Assembly: GCA_017965445.1 (NCBI GenBank)
Contig: JAGCPZ010000018.1
Span: 1 to 59,946, forward strand
Length of the DNA: 59,946 nt
DNA from: Fibrobacter sp.
GTDB lineage: Bacteria > Fibrobacterota > Fibrobacteria > Fibrobacterales > Fibrobacteraceae
Reading direction: 5' to 3'
The first letter of the stretch is position 1. Each line of letters begins with the position of its first letter. Below are positions 26,190 through 34,438 of the stretch, piece by piece. Under the pieces are notes generated by a model, which was given only the letters and a program-made list of their open reading frames with translations, had not been told where the DNA came from and made no database searches. The translations under genes and the position numbers were made by a program.

Positions 26190-26369
26190 GCAGCAAAAGA
26201 TAGAAAGTAATTGTTCCCCTTGTTTTTTCACAATAAAATCAGTAAATTAGTTATACCATTTATTAAATCGTTAATTTTATCGTTTCTTATATCCGTTCAT
26301 TTTATTCTCACAAAATACCACAGCCCATAAAATATCCGGGCCTGCTATTTAAATCAAACACAGACATTT

Positions 26370-27266
26370 ATGGAAACGAAAAATTATAACGGATCCTATC
26401 GCGAACTCGCCCCCGAAAATTACCCCCTACAATTAAACCAATCCAAGTACCGTCCCAAGCAACTTTTTTGCAAAGGGACACTCCCTTCCGCCGATAAAAT
26501 CGGTATCGCGATGGTCGGCACGCGCCGTCCGTCTGCTTCCGCCGAAGAACTCTGCCGGAGACTAGCGTCATCGCTCATAGGAACAAACGCGGTCATCATT
26601 TCGGGACTTGCGCAAGGCATCGACAGCTATTGCCACCGCGCAGCGCTCGATGTAGGCATTCCAACGATAGCAGTCCTAGCACAAGGGCTGGGCGCCAAAA
26701 TCGAAGGCGAGCGGTCCACGCTTGCCGAGCGGATTCTCGACGCTGGAGGCGCCCTTCTAAGCGAATACGAAGGCAATACGCCCGCGTACAAGGGGAATTT
26801 CATCGCTCGCAACCGCATCATCAGTGGGCTCAGCCAATCGACACTCGTGGTGCAAAGCCGCCAAAAAGGTGGAGCCCTTCTCACAGCGCAATTCTGCATC
26901 GAAGAAGGCAAACAACTCCTCGCCTGCCCCGGGAACTTTGACTGCGAAATCTACAGCGGAACAAACGCGCTACTCGACAGCGGACGAGCAAAGCCCGTAT
27001 TCGTTCCCGAAAGCCTGCGCTCGGCAGCAGGGTTCCCCGTCCTCGACGGAGCAAGCGTCGAGCAGCTCACATCGTGCGGAATATCACTCTCCGATGGGGC
27101 CCAAAAAGTTTTCAAGCGTTTTAACGGTTTCCGCAAAACTTTTTCGGAACTTCAGCAAGATTTGGAGTTTAAAGCTCCGGAACTTTTAGCTATATTGACG
27201 GAGCTAGAAATATCTGGTCTAGTCACGTCAAAGGACAACTTCCAATTCTATTTCAACGGAGCATAG
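26370..27266 (+). CDS. dprA: DNA processing protein DprA
   Basis: DprA loads RecA on incoming single-stranded DNA in transformation. The 298-residue protein has the Rossmann-like DprA/Smf core: IAMVGTRRPSASAEEL, VIISGLAQGIDSYCHRAAL, TIAVLAQGLG, NFIARNRIISGLSQSTLVVQ and KGGALLTAQFCIEEGKQLLACPG. A short winged-helix-like C-terminus follows (LTELEISGLVTSKDNFQFYF). It lacks the N-terminal SAM-like extension of longer DprA proteins. It is divergent from mazG across a 180-bp AT-rich gap. Confidence 0.93.
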   Translation: METKNYNGSYRELAPENYPLQLNQSKYRPKQLFCKGTLPSADKIGIAMVGTRRPSASAEELCRRLASSLIGTNAVIISGLAQGIDSYCHRAALDVGIPTIAVLAQGLGAKIEGERSTLAERILDAGGALLSEYEGNTPAYKGNFIARNRIISGLSQSTLVVQSRQKGGALLTAQFCIEEGKQLLACPGNFDCEIYSGTNALLDSGRAKPVFVPESLRSAAGFPVLDGASVEQLTSCGISLSDGAQKVFKRFNGFRKTFSELQQDLEFKAPELLAILTELEISGLVTSKDNFQFYFNGA

Positions 27267-27270
27267 CTAG

Positions 27271-27549
27271 TTGCGCATACGTTTTCTTATTGGAATAGCC
27301 ACCTTGATTGCATTCGCATTCCTGGTGTTCCAGTTGTTGTTCGGTAAGAACAGCATTCCAGAGCAACGTAGAATTGCAAAAGAAATAGAACTCTACCAAG
27401 AACAGATCGATTCGCTGAACAAGGTTATCGAAACGCGCAACGAGCTCATCCAAAAATTGAAGACGGATTCCCTCTACAAAGAAGAAATTCTCCGCACCCG
27501 TTACGGCATGAGCCGTGAAGACGAGAAAGTGTTTCAGTTGGTGAAATAG
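27271..27549 (+). CDS. FtsB/DivIC-like septum formation protein
   Basis: The 92-residue protein has one N-terminal membrane helix (about 4-24) and then a coiled coil (IAKEIELYQEQIDSLNKVIE) followed by EEILRTRYGMSREDEKVFQLV. This is the FtsB/DivIC pattern, in which RYGM is typical. These proteins form the FtsQ-FtsB-FtsL divisome complex. The start is TTG at 27271, with GGAG 9 nt upstream and only 4 bp after the dprA stop, so the genes are co-transcribed. Confidence 0.88.
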   Translation: MRIRFLIGIATLIAFAFLVFQLLFGKNSIPEQRRIAKEIELYQEQIDSLNKVIETRNELIQKLKTDSLYKEEILRTRYGMSREDEKVFQLVK

Positions 27550-27737
27550 GCATGGGGTCGGCGCATAGCGCCTTTCGGCACGCTTCGCTTTGGGGTATGA
27601 GCTATGAGTTTTTCTCATGATCTCGTTTTCTAATAGCATTATTCAGCAAAACCTTGAGTTTTTCTATTACATTAAGCTCAAAGGACCGCAAGGTCCGTGC
27701 CCATAGCTCAAAGCACCGCAGGTGCGTGCCCACAGCC
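27550..27737. repeat. Heptad-repeat arrays E with GC hairpins
   Basis: TATGAGC and TATGAGT follow ftsB. Next to the end of the RND gene lie two CTCAAAG units, each followed by a hairpin (GGACC-gcaa-GGTCC and GCACC-gca-GGTGC) and a shared GTGCCCA. No gene is seen in this gap. Confidence 0.6.
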
Positions 27738-30700
27738 CTACGCCATTTTGCTAGCGTCGGTGCTGGTGCATTCGACTTTACCGGCAAAGAAGCTGTATGC
27801 AGCAGGCACAATGAATAGCGACATGAATGTCGCAAACGTAAGGCCCCCAGCAATCGCAATGCCCATCGCGATACGGCTAGGCGTGCCGGTCATGATGAGC
27901 GGCACGGCGCCCAATACCGTAGAAAGGCTCGTCATGAGGATTGGGCGGAAGCGGCGTTCCGCCGCTTGCCTCGCCGCCTCAAGCTTGCCGCAACCCGTAT
28001 TTTCCGCAATCTGGTTTGCAAATTCCACAATCAAGATACCGTTCTTCGTCACAAGCGCAATCAACAGAATCAGTGCGATTTCGCTAAAGATGTTGAGCGT
28101 CTGCCCCGTAACGAACAAGCTCACAAGCGCACCCGAAAGCGCAAGAGGCACCGTAAAGAAAATCACGAACGGCGCACGGAAACTTTCAAACTGCCCAGCA
28201 AGCACCAAGAACACAAGCGCAAGAGCCAGCAAGAACACCACGTACAAACCCGAAGAACTTTCCTCGAATTCCTTGGAAGAACCGCTCAAAGTCGTACTCA
28301 CGCTGGGGTAATCCTTCAAAAGTTTTTTTGCAATGCTGCGCATTTCTTCCACACCATCGCCAATCGTCTTGCCCGGCACAAGGCCCGCCTGGATTGTCGC
28401 AGCGCTAAAGCGGTTGTATCGAGGAAGCGACGGTGATGCGGACTGTTCCTTGTACGTAATAAAGTTATCCAAGCTCACCAATTCGCCCTTGCCGTTCTTG
28501 ACCGTGAGCATCGAAAGATTTTCCGGCGTATCGCGGTACTGGTAACCGACAGCGCCAATGATATCGTACTGGCGTCCGTCATTATAGTAATCGCCATACG
28601 TTTGGTCGCTAATTGCAAGCTGCACCGCCTGCGCAATATCATTCACCGAGACGCCTTCTTCGTTCGCCTTGTCACGCAAAATTTCGATGTGGAGTTCCGG
28701 CTTGGTAAAGCGCAAGTTGCTGTTCACCACGCTGAACACCGGGCTCTTGCTCGCGGCTTCTTCAAATTTCGGAACAAGGTCACGCAATATTTCGATGTTC
28801 GGTGCCTGCAACACGAACTGCACCGGCAACCCGCCACGCTGCGTACTGATACTCTGCGGTTCAAACACCATCACACGCAAATCCGGATATTCATTTCCGA
28901 GCACCTGGATTGCACGGGCTATTTCGCTCTGCGGACGGCGCGCTTTCTTGTCGTCGTTCAAGAAAAGTCTCATTCTAGAGTTGCCCGCATTCCACGCACC
29001 GGCCTGGAATTCCGTGTATTCGTTCGTGTCGAGAATAGAAATCACCTCGTCAGCAAACTCGTCCGCCATGCGTTTCGTTCTTGCAAGGTTCACGCCTTCA
29101 GGCATGCTCATGTTCACCATCACGGCATTCGCATCTTCGGTAGGCGCCATTTCGCTACTCATGTTGTTGAAGCAATAATACGCAGCAAAGAACAGTGCAG
29201 CCACAATCGGGAACAACAGCAAGCGCATTCTGAGGAAGGCCCCCAGCAATCGCGAATAGAAAGCATTAAGCCAATCGAAGAACGGTTCCGTAACCCGGAA
29301 AAACCAACCCTGTTTCTGGCGCTTTAAAAACTTAGAACAAAGCATCGGCGAAAGCGTGAGTGCACACAAAGTCGAAAGGAACACCGTTCCAATCATCACC
29401 GCCACAAATTCGCGGAACAAAAGACCCGTCGTACCGCCAAGTGCAAGCACAGGTACAAAAACTGCCATCAGCACGACAGAAGTCGCAATCACGGCAAAAA
29501 AGATTTCGTTCGTCCCGGCAATCGCGGCCTGCTTGGGCGTCATGCCACCTTCAATCTTGTGGTAAATGTTTTCCACAATCACAATGGCGTCATCGACCAC
29601 CAAGCCAATCGCAAGAACCATCGCCAACAACGTAAGCACGTTGATACTGAACCCGCAGAGGTAAAGCACAAAGAAGCTACCGATAACGGACACCGGCACC
29701 ACGACCATCGGGATAAACGTCGTGCGACCTTCACGCAAGAACGCAAAGATAATCGCAATCACGAGCACAAATGCGATAAAGATAGTCTCCACCACTTCCT
29801 TGATGGAAGCGCGAATATTAATCGAAGTATCTCGACCGTAAAGCAATTCTACATCTTTGGGAATTTCACGCCGGATATCCTCGACGCGCTTGTAGAATTC
29901 GTTTGCAATTTCAACGTGGTTGCTGCCCGGCTGCGCCATGAGCGCAAGCGTAATCGAATTTTTGCCGTTACGTCTAAAACCAGTACGCGTATCTTTCGGT
30001 TCGTAATGGATATCCGCCACATCAGAAATGCGAATGACATTTCCATCGGCAGCCGTTTTTACAGCAATATTGCCAAACGATTTCGGATCGAGAATTCGAC
30101 CAAGCGTACGAATCGAAAGAGTCGTTTCAGTTCCTTCAATAGAACCGGAAGGGAGTTCGAGGTTTCCCTGTTTCAAAGCAGCCGCCATTTGCGCACCCGA
30201 GACTCCAAGAGCTTGCATACGCACAGGATCAATCCACAAGCGCACCACCGGACGCTTTTCGCCCCAGATAGCCACTTCCGAAACGCCGTTAATCGTCTGT
30301 AAGCGTTCTTTCACGTGGTTGTTCGCAATTTCAGAGACTTCCATCGGATCGAGTTTGTCACTCACGAGACTCACCATCAAAATCGGGTCGTTGTCGCTAT
30401 CGGACTTATAGACCGTCGGTTCATCGACATCATCGGGCAAGCGGCGACGCACACGGCTCACGCGGTCGCGGATTTCGTTTGCAGCGGCTTCTAGGTCCAT
30501 GCCCGTTTCGAACTCGATGCTGATGTAAGAGAATCCGTCACGGCTAGTCGAAGTAAGCGCCTTGATGCCAGATGCACTGTTGATGGAGGCTTCCAAAATT
30601 TCGGTGACTTCCGCTTCGACCACGGCAGCGTTTGCACCGGGATAAGACGTACGCACCTGGATAAGCGGGTAATCCACGTTCGGGTATTCGCGAATGCCCA

Positions 30701-30794
30701 AAGAGCTGAGTCCAAAGAATCCGAGCAAAACAATGACAAGCGCCATCACGGTCATGAGCACCGGACGGCGAACGGAGAGCTGGCTAACGCTCAT
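27738..30794 (-). CDS. RND-family efflux pump permease (AcrB/MexB type)
   Basis: The 1018-residue inner-membrane pump has the HAE1 RND layout: twelve membrane helices and two large periplasmic loops. The first helix is followed by YPNVDYPLIQVRTSYPGA. The proton-relay Asp pair in the fourth helix is present (GLVVDDAIVIVENIYH), as are helix 10-11 signatures (IALVTKNGILIVEFANQ, RFRPILMTSLSTVLGAVPL). It exports drugs or other hydrophobic compounds by proton antiport. Its start overlaps the stop of the adaptor gene (TAATG). No outer-membrane channel gene adjoins it. Confidence 0.95.
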   Translation of the reverse strand: MSVSQLSVRRPVLMTVMALVIVLLGFFGLSSLGIREYPNVDYPLIQVRTSYPGANAAVVEAEVTEILEASINSASGIKALTSTSRDGFSYISIEFETGMDLEAAANEIRDRVSRVRRRLPDDVDEPTVYKSDSDNDPILMVSLVSDKLDPMEVSEIANNHVKERLQTINGVSEVAIWGEKRPVVRLWIDPVRMQALGVSGAQMAAALKQGNLELPSGSIEGTETTLSIRTLGRILDPKSFGNIAVKTAADGNVIRISDVADIHYEPKDTRTGFRRNGKNSITLALMAQPGSNHVEIANEFYKRVEDIRREIPKDVELLYGRDTSINIRASIKEVVETIFIAFVLVIAIIFAFLREGRTTFIPMVVVPVSVIGSFFVLYLCGFSINVLTLLAMVLAIGLVVDDAIVIVENIYHKIEGGMTPKQAAIAGTNEIFFAVIATSVVLMAVFVPVLALGGTTGLLFREFVAVMIGTVFLSTLCALTLSPMLCSKFLKRQKQGWFFRVTEPFFDWLNAFYSRLLGAFLRMRLLLFPIVAALFFAAYYCFNNMSSEMAPTEDANAVMVNMSMPEGVNLARTKRMADEFADEVISILDTNEYTEFQAGAWNAGNSRMRLFLNDDKKARRPQSEIARAIQVLGNEYPDLRVMVFEPQSISTQRGGLPVQFVLQAPNIEILRDLVPKFEEAASKSPVFSVVNSNLRFTKPELHIEILRDKANEEGVSVNDIAQAVQLAISDQTYGDYYNDGRQYDIIGAVGYQYRDTPENLSMLTVKNGKGELVSLDNFITYKEQSASPSLPRYNRFSAATIQAGLVPGKTIGDGVEEMRSIAKKLLKDYPSVSTTLSGSSKEFEESSSGLYVVFLLALALVFLVLAGQFESFRAPFVIFFTVPLALSGALVSLFVTGQTLNIFSEIALILLIALVTKNGILIVEFANQIAENTGCGKLEAARQAAERRFRPILMTSLSTVLGAVPLIMTGTPSRIAMGIAIAGGLTFATFMSLFIVPAAYSFFAGKVECTSTDASKMA

Positions 30795-31888
30795 TACTCC
30801 ACCTCGTAATTGATAGAGTGACGGAGTCCCTTAATCTTCACATCGGCCCCTGGACGAAGACTCACGATTCCAGAAACAATAACCGTATCGCCCACGTCAA
30901 GGCCCGAAAGCACTTGCACAGACATCGGCGTGCGAAGTCCCGTCGTCACGTGCTTAATCTTGGCCTTGCCACCTTGACTCACAAACACATAAGCCCCTTC
31001 CCTGTCGAGAATCATAGCCTCGGAAGGAATGGTAAAGCTCTGTATATTGCTGGATTGCATGGCCACATTCACACTCACAAAGCTACCGGCAATCAGTTCG
31101 CCCTTCGAGTTATCGACATCCACCATCACGCGGCGGGTGCGGCTGCTTTCAGAAATCACGGCGTCCAATGCAGACACGACACCGTCCTTTTCGACATTGC
31201 GTTCAGAATCCTTGAGAGAAATCTTGTCGCCAACCTTGATGACGGATGCATAACGCTGCGGAAGCGCAAACTTCGCTTTGAGACGATCGACCTCACTGAG
31301 TTCCGCAATCGGCGTACCCGAATTGAGCCAGGCGCCCACGGACACATCGACAAATCCAAGTTTACCGTTAAACGGCGCGCGGACTTCGGTCTTTGTAAGC
31401 TGAGCGCGGATGAGTTCGACACTTGCCTGCGCAGACTTAAGCGAGGCCTCGGCTGCTTCCAAATCCTGCTTGGTGGCCCCGTTCTTTTCATAGAGACCGC
31501 GCACGCGCTGTTCCTTCTGCTCGGCAAGCATCTTGTTCGATTCCGCCTGCTTGAGCTGTGCACGAAGTTCGGAATCGTCAATTTTAGCAAGGAGAGTTCC
31601 CTTCTTTACGATAACGCCATCTTTCGCCGTAAGGCTCACCAAACGGCCAGAAGTCGCCGCAGAAAGCGAAACGCTGTTCTTAGGGGCAAGCGTCGCCATC
31701 GTCTGGAAAACCTTCCCCTGCGAACTGAGTTCCGCCACGTAACCTTCGACATTCAGAATGCGCTGGGCGCCACCCTTTTTACCGCCAGGCCCATTGCCAC
31801 CGGGAGCAGTGCCCTTAGCGGAATCGTCTTTACCGCCACAAGCGATGAGAAGGAGAGAAGAAAGAGCAATTAAAAGAAGGTGTTTCAT
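30794..31888 (-). CDS. RND efflux periplasmic adaptor (membrane fusion protein)
   Basis: The 364-residue lipoprotein has a signal with lipobox LIAC (Cys at about residue 17), then a Gly-rich spacer. The barrel-sandwich/lipoyl domain has LVSLTAKDGVIVKKGTLLAKID, then an alpha-hairpin (AQLKQAESNKMLAEQKEQR to SAQASVELIRAQL), PFNGKLGFVDVSVGAWL, and a beta-barrel and membrane-proximal domain. It links the RND pump to an outer-membrane channel. It is the first gene of the pair; its ATG directly follows eight heptad units, and no usual Shine-Dalgarno is present. Confidence 0.94.
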   Translation of the reverse strand: MKHLLLIALSSLLLIACGGKDDSAKGTAPGGNGPGGKKGGAQRILNVEGYVAELSSQGKVFQTMATLAPKNSVSLSAATSGRLVSLTAKDGVIVKKGTLLAKIDDSELRAQLKQAESNKMLAEQKEQRVRGLYEKNGATKQDLEAAEASLKSAQASVELIRAQLTKTEVRAPFNGKLGFVDVSVGAWLNSGTPIAELSEVDRLKAKFALPQRYASVIKVGDKISLKDSERNVEKDGVVSALDAVISESSRTRRVMVDVDNSKGELIAGSFVSVNVAMQSSNIQSFTIPSEAMILDREGAYVFVSQGGKAKIKHVTTGLRTPMSVQVLSGLDVGDTVIVSGIVSLRPGADVKIKGLRHSINYEVE

Positions 31889-31949
31889 AAGCAGTTAAAA
31901 GTAGGAAGTAGGCAGTTAGAAATAAGATGTTGGTAGTTGTTTGGTTTTA
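31887..31949 (-). repeat. Heptad-repeat array F, abutting a start codon
   Basis: On the minus strand, eight 7-bp units run head to tail: CAAACAA, CTACCAA, CATCTTA, TTTCTAA, CTGCCTA, CTTCCTA, CTTTTAA and CTGCTTA. The final A is the A of the adaptor ATG. This is the clearest example of the family. Confidence 0.8.
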
Positions 31950-32040
31950 TTCCGTCATTCTGACACCGAAGGTGGAAGAATCCGGAGCATTTCAATTCCG
32001 CGAATTTAGATGCACAAATTGCCTAAAAAGTTGCATAAAA

Positions 32041-32074
32041 AGGAGATTCCCGCACTAAGGCGGGAATGACAAGC
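32041..32074. repeat. Palindromic interspersed repeat, copy 1
   Basis: GGAGATTCCCGC, a short loop and GCGGGAATGACAAGC form an 8-bp perfect stem (ATTCCCGC / GCGGGAAT). Ends GGAGAT and ATGACAAGC are shared with the copy at 42188-42267. An element with CATTCTGACACC-type sequence lies nearby at 31957. Confidence 0.7.
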
Positions 32075-32782
32075 TCAGAACTTCACGTTCATGAAGAGAG
32101 CGCCACCATCTTCATAGAATTCCGGTTCAAACTGAACACGGCTAGAGAAAGACTTCGAAGACGTCGCTCGATAGACACGCACAGCATCAAGCATAGAAAC
32201 CACACGATTCAAAATCAGCGCTCCCACAGAGACCTGGAACACGATGCGGCTCACGCGGTAATGGCGCATACGGCTCTTGAATTCGTCAATGTGTTTCGTC
32301 GATTCCGGATTGTCAGAACTGCCCCAGTCCCACTGGATATCGTTCGAAAATTCCTCATCCGTCTTTTTGTCCGAACGAATCATCGCCTGATTGTAATCCT
32401 CGTTCATGTCCGGCGAAGAGTTCTGTCCATACACGCCAGAGCGGCTACGGTAGGACCCCACCGTATTGAGCAGGGAAATATTCTTACCCCCGTTAAAACC
32501 AGCATGCCTTACCGCATAATTATGGGCTGACGTTACATAACGGTCGCCCACCACATACGAACTTATGGCGGCCACCCATAACGCCAGATCCGTCCACACG
32601 AACGGTCTCACGAGTTTCTTTTCGTTCAAATAAAGTTCACCCATGCCCGGCAAAAGCGCCGAAGCACCAACGGCAAGGAACACATTCTTGTCGTTGTTCT
32701 TATAGATATTCTTATCGACACTTACCACAATCTGCGAGAAAGCGGCAACCGACGCAAGCAGTACGGCAAGGATGATGCGCAT
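32075..32782 (-). CDS. Exported protein, related to the upstream gene product
   Basis: The ATG at 32782 overlaps the upstream stop (TAATG); a longer frame from 32812 lies inside the previous gene and is rejected. The 235-residue product has a signal peptide (MRIILAVLLASVAAFSQ). A block follows with FLAVGASALLPGMGELYLNEK, as in DUF5683-like proteins, and two or three hydrophobic segments, ending GGALFMNVKF. Shared features with the upstream protein are the PG-x-G-x-Y/M motif and a late RIVFQVSVGALILNRVVSMLDA segment that matches GGLILNHIVSAVDA. Function is unknown. Confidence 0.75.
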   Translation of the reverse strand: MRIILAVLLASVAAFSQIVVSVDKNIYKNNDKNVFLAVGASALLPGMGELYLNEKKLVRPFVWTDLALWVAAISSYVVGDRYVTSAHNYAVRHAGFNGGKNISLLNTVGSYRSRSGVYGQNSSPDMNEDYNQAMIRSDKKTDEEFSNDIQWDWGSSDNPESTKHIDEFKSRMRHYRVSRIVFQVSVGALILNRVVSMLDAVRVYRATSSKSFSSRVQFEPEFYEDGGALFMNVKF

Positions 32783-34350
32783 TAGAATCCCCAATTTGCA
32801 CGAACAGTCCATCCAAAGGAATCCTTGAACGAGACGCCACTATCAAAATGCAAACGGTCATACCAAGAAACATCTTCTTCGTAAAGAACCTTGTTGTGGG
32901 CGTTCGCGGTAAGAGCGGCATCCACAGCAGATACGATATGGTTCAAAATCAAACCGCCGATGAACCACGCCTGCATGTCAGCGTAGTCGTTTGCGTCGCG
33001 GCGCATGGAGCGGTACTTGCGCTGGTAATCAGAGCCGTCCTTGCTGAGCGAAGCCGTTTCGGAATTAGGCGTTTCAAGGTTTAAATCGCTGACGATAGCC
33101 GATTCGGCGTCTTCCCAACCAAGCACATAAGCGTCTTCAGAAAGCAACTGGAACAATTCTGATTCCTTGTTGAAGTCGCGCTTGGTCTCCTTGGAGAAAG
33201 CTTTCATTTCATCGCCCAGCATCACATCTTTATCGCCAAACAAACCCAGATGCCGTGAATCGCCTTCATACAAAGCGTTTTCGTGGTAACAGCCTGCATT
33301 ACCGGCATCCCCGTAAATTGCCTCGCAGAACGACTTGCGCGTTCCCATATAGCGGTTGTTGAATTCGTTGCTGTAAAGCTTGCCACCCGCATTATAAAGA
33401 TTGCGCATAGCAACTTCATAACGTCCAATAGAATAATGATCCTTCGCGAAACGTTTGTACTTCTTAACCTGGTCGTTATACTTGTAGATGGAGAAATATC
33501 CCCAACCGCTCCACATAAAGACTTCCAAGGCTATATAGACGCCACCACGGACGTACGTCGCCGTCGAGCCGCCTACATACATCTGGCCTGCACCCGGCAC
33601 CAAAAGCGAGAGGAACAAAGCCTTACGCGGATTCTTGTAGCGGCCCTTCATTTCATCAATGCCGTGAACCTTGGAAACCTTCACCGGTCCCAAAAGATCG
33701 CGACGACTTACGCTATTCGACGATGCGGCCACGGAACTGCTGCTTACGTTCATGAGACCGGCGGCTTGAGCTTGGGCGAGAGAATCGGCACGTCTTGTCG
33801 AATCGGCAAGGGCACGCACCCTTTCGGCTTCGGCAATCGCAGCCTCGCGCATCAGTGAATCGCGAGTTGCGGAATCAAGAACCGCCGTATCGAGAACAAC
33901 AGCCGAAGACATCAAGTCCGTGACAGACGAGCTAGATTCCACCGCAGCCACCGATGAAGAACTCTCAATCGCAGAGCTAACAACCGCAGAAGGAAGAGGC
34001 GCCTCCGAAGATGAACTCAAGACGACAATCGAGGAACTCGACCCTTCGACAGGCTTGCTTCGACCGAGCTCAGCACTAGCAGGGACCTTAGAGGAACTCG
34101 AAACAGCAACACTGCTAGAGGACTTGGACTTCTTTGATTTTTTCGAGGCAGAACTTGCCGGAGCCTTGGCAGAAGAGCTCACTGGAGCGACAACCGCAGA
34201 ACTTGCAGGAGCAGCAGGTGTTTGTACAGCCGGAGTCGCCGGAGCCTTGGCTTCTTCTTCAAATTCGGCAAAGAGATCTCGCACCTGACCAAAAGAGACC
34301 TGAGTGAGAGATAAACCTAAAAACAAGGGTAAAAGAGCAAACTTGCGCAT
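32782..34350 (-). CDS. Exported Ser-rich protein with DUF5683-like domain
   Basis: The 522-residue product has a signal peptide (about 1-21, ending VSFGQ). A long Ser/Ala/Lys-rich low-complexity region (about 35-215, with many runs of S) follows. The conserved domain begins with NPRKALFLSLLVPGAGQMYVGG at about 240. A later ILNHIVSAVDA segment and an aromatic C-terminus (VRANWGF) suggest membrane or outer-membrane association. TATTTTAA lies 8 nt before the ATG. It is coupled to the next gene by TAATG. The two are probably paralogues working together; their role is unknown. Confidence 0.75.
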   Translation of the reverse strand: MRKFALLPLFLGLSLTQVSFGQVRDLFAEFEEEAKAPATPAVQTPAAPASSAVVAPVSSSAKAPASSASKKSKKSKSSSSVAVSSSSKVPASAELGRSKPVEGSSSSIVVLSSSSEAPLPSAVVSSAIESSSSVAAVESSSSVTDLMSSAVVLDTAVLDSATRDSLMREAAIAEAERVRALADSTRRADSLAQAQAAGLMNVSSSSVAASSNSVSRRDLLGPVKVSKVHGIDEMKGRYKNPRKALFLSLLVPGAGQMYVGGSTATYVRGGVYIALEVFMWSGWGYFSIYKYNDQVKKYKRFAKDHYSIGRYEVAMRNLYNAGGKLYSNEFNNRYMGTRKSFCEAIYGDAGNAGCYHENALYEGDSRHLGLFGDKDVMLGDEMKAFSKETKRDFNKESELFQLLSEDAYVLGWEDAESAIVSDLNLETPNSETASLSKDGSDYQRKYRSMRRDANDYADMQAWFIGGLILNHIVSAVDAALTANAHNKVLYEEDVSWYDRLHFDSGVSFKDSFGWTVRANWGF

Positions 34351-34382
34351 ATGCCATTAAAATAGAAAAAAATGTTGTCAAA

Positions 34383-34410
34383 ACAAAAAGTCTCGGATAT
34401 AAATCCGAGG
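34383..34410 (-). terminator. Terminator after the MBG-repeat gene
   Basis: On the minus strand, CTCGGAT-TTAT-ATCCGAG is followed by ACTTTTTG. Confidence 0.8.
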
Positions 34411-34438
34411 CTTTATTCGTCAAAATTTCATGTATGCG

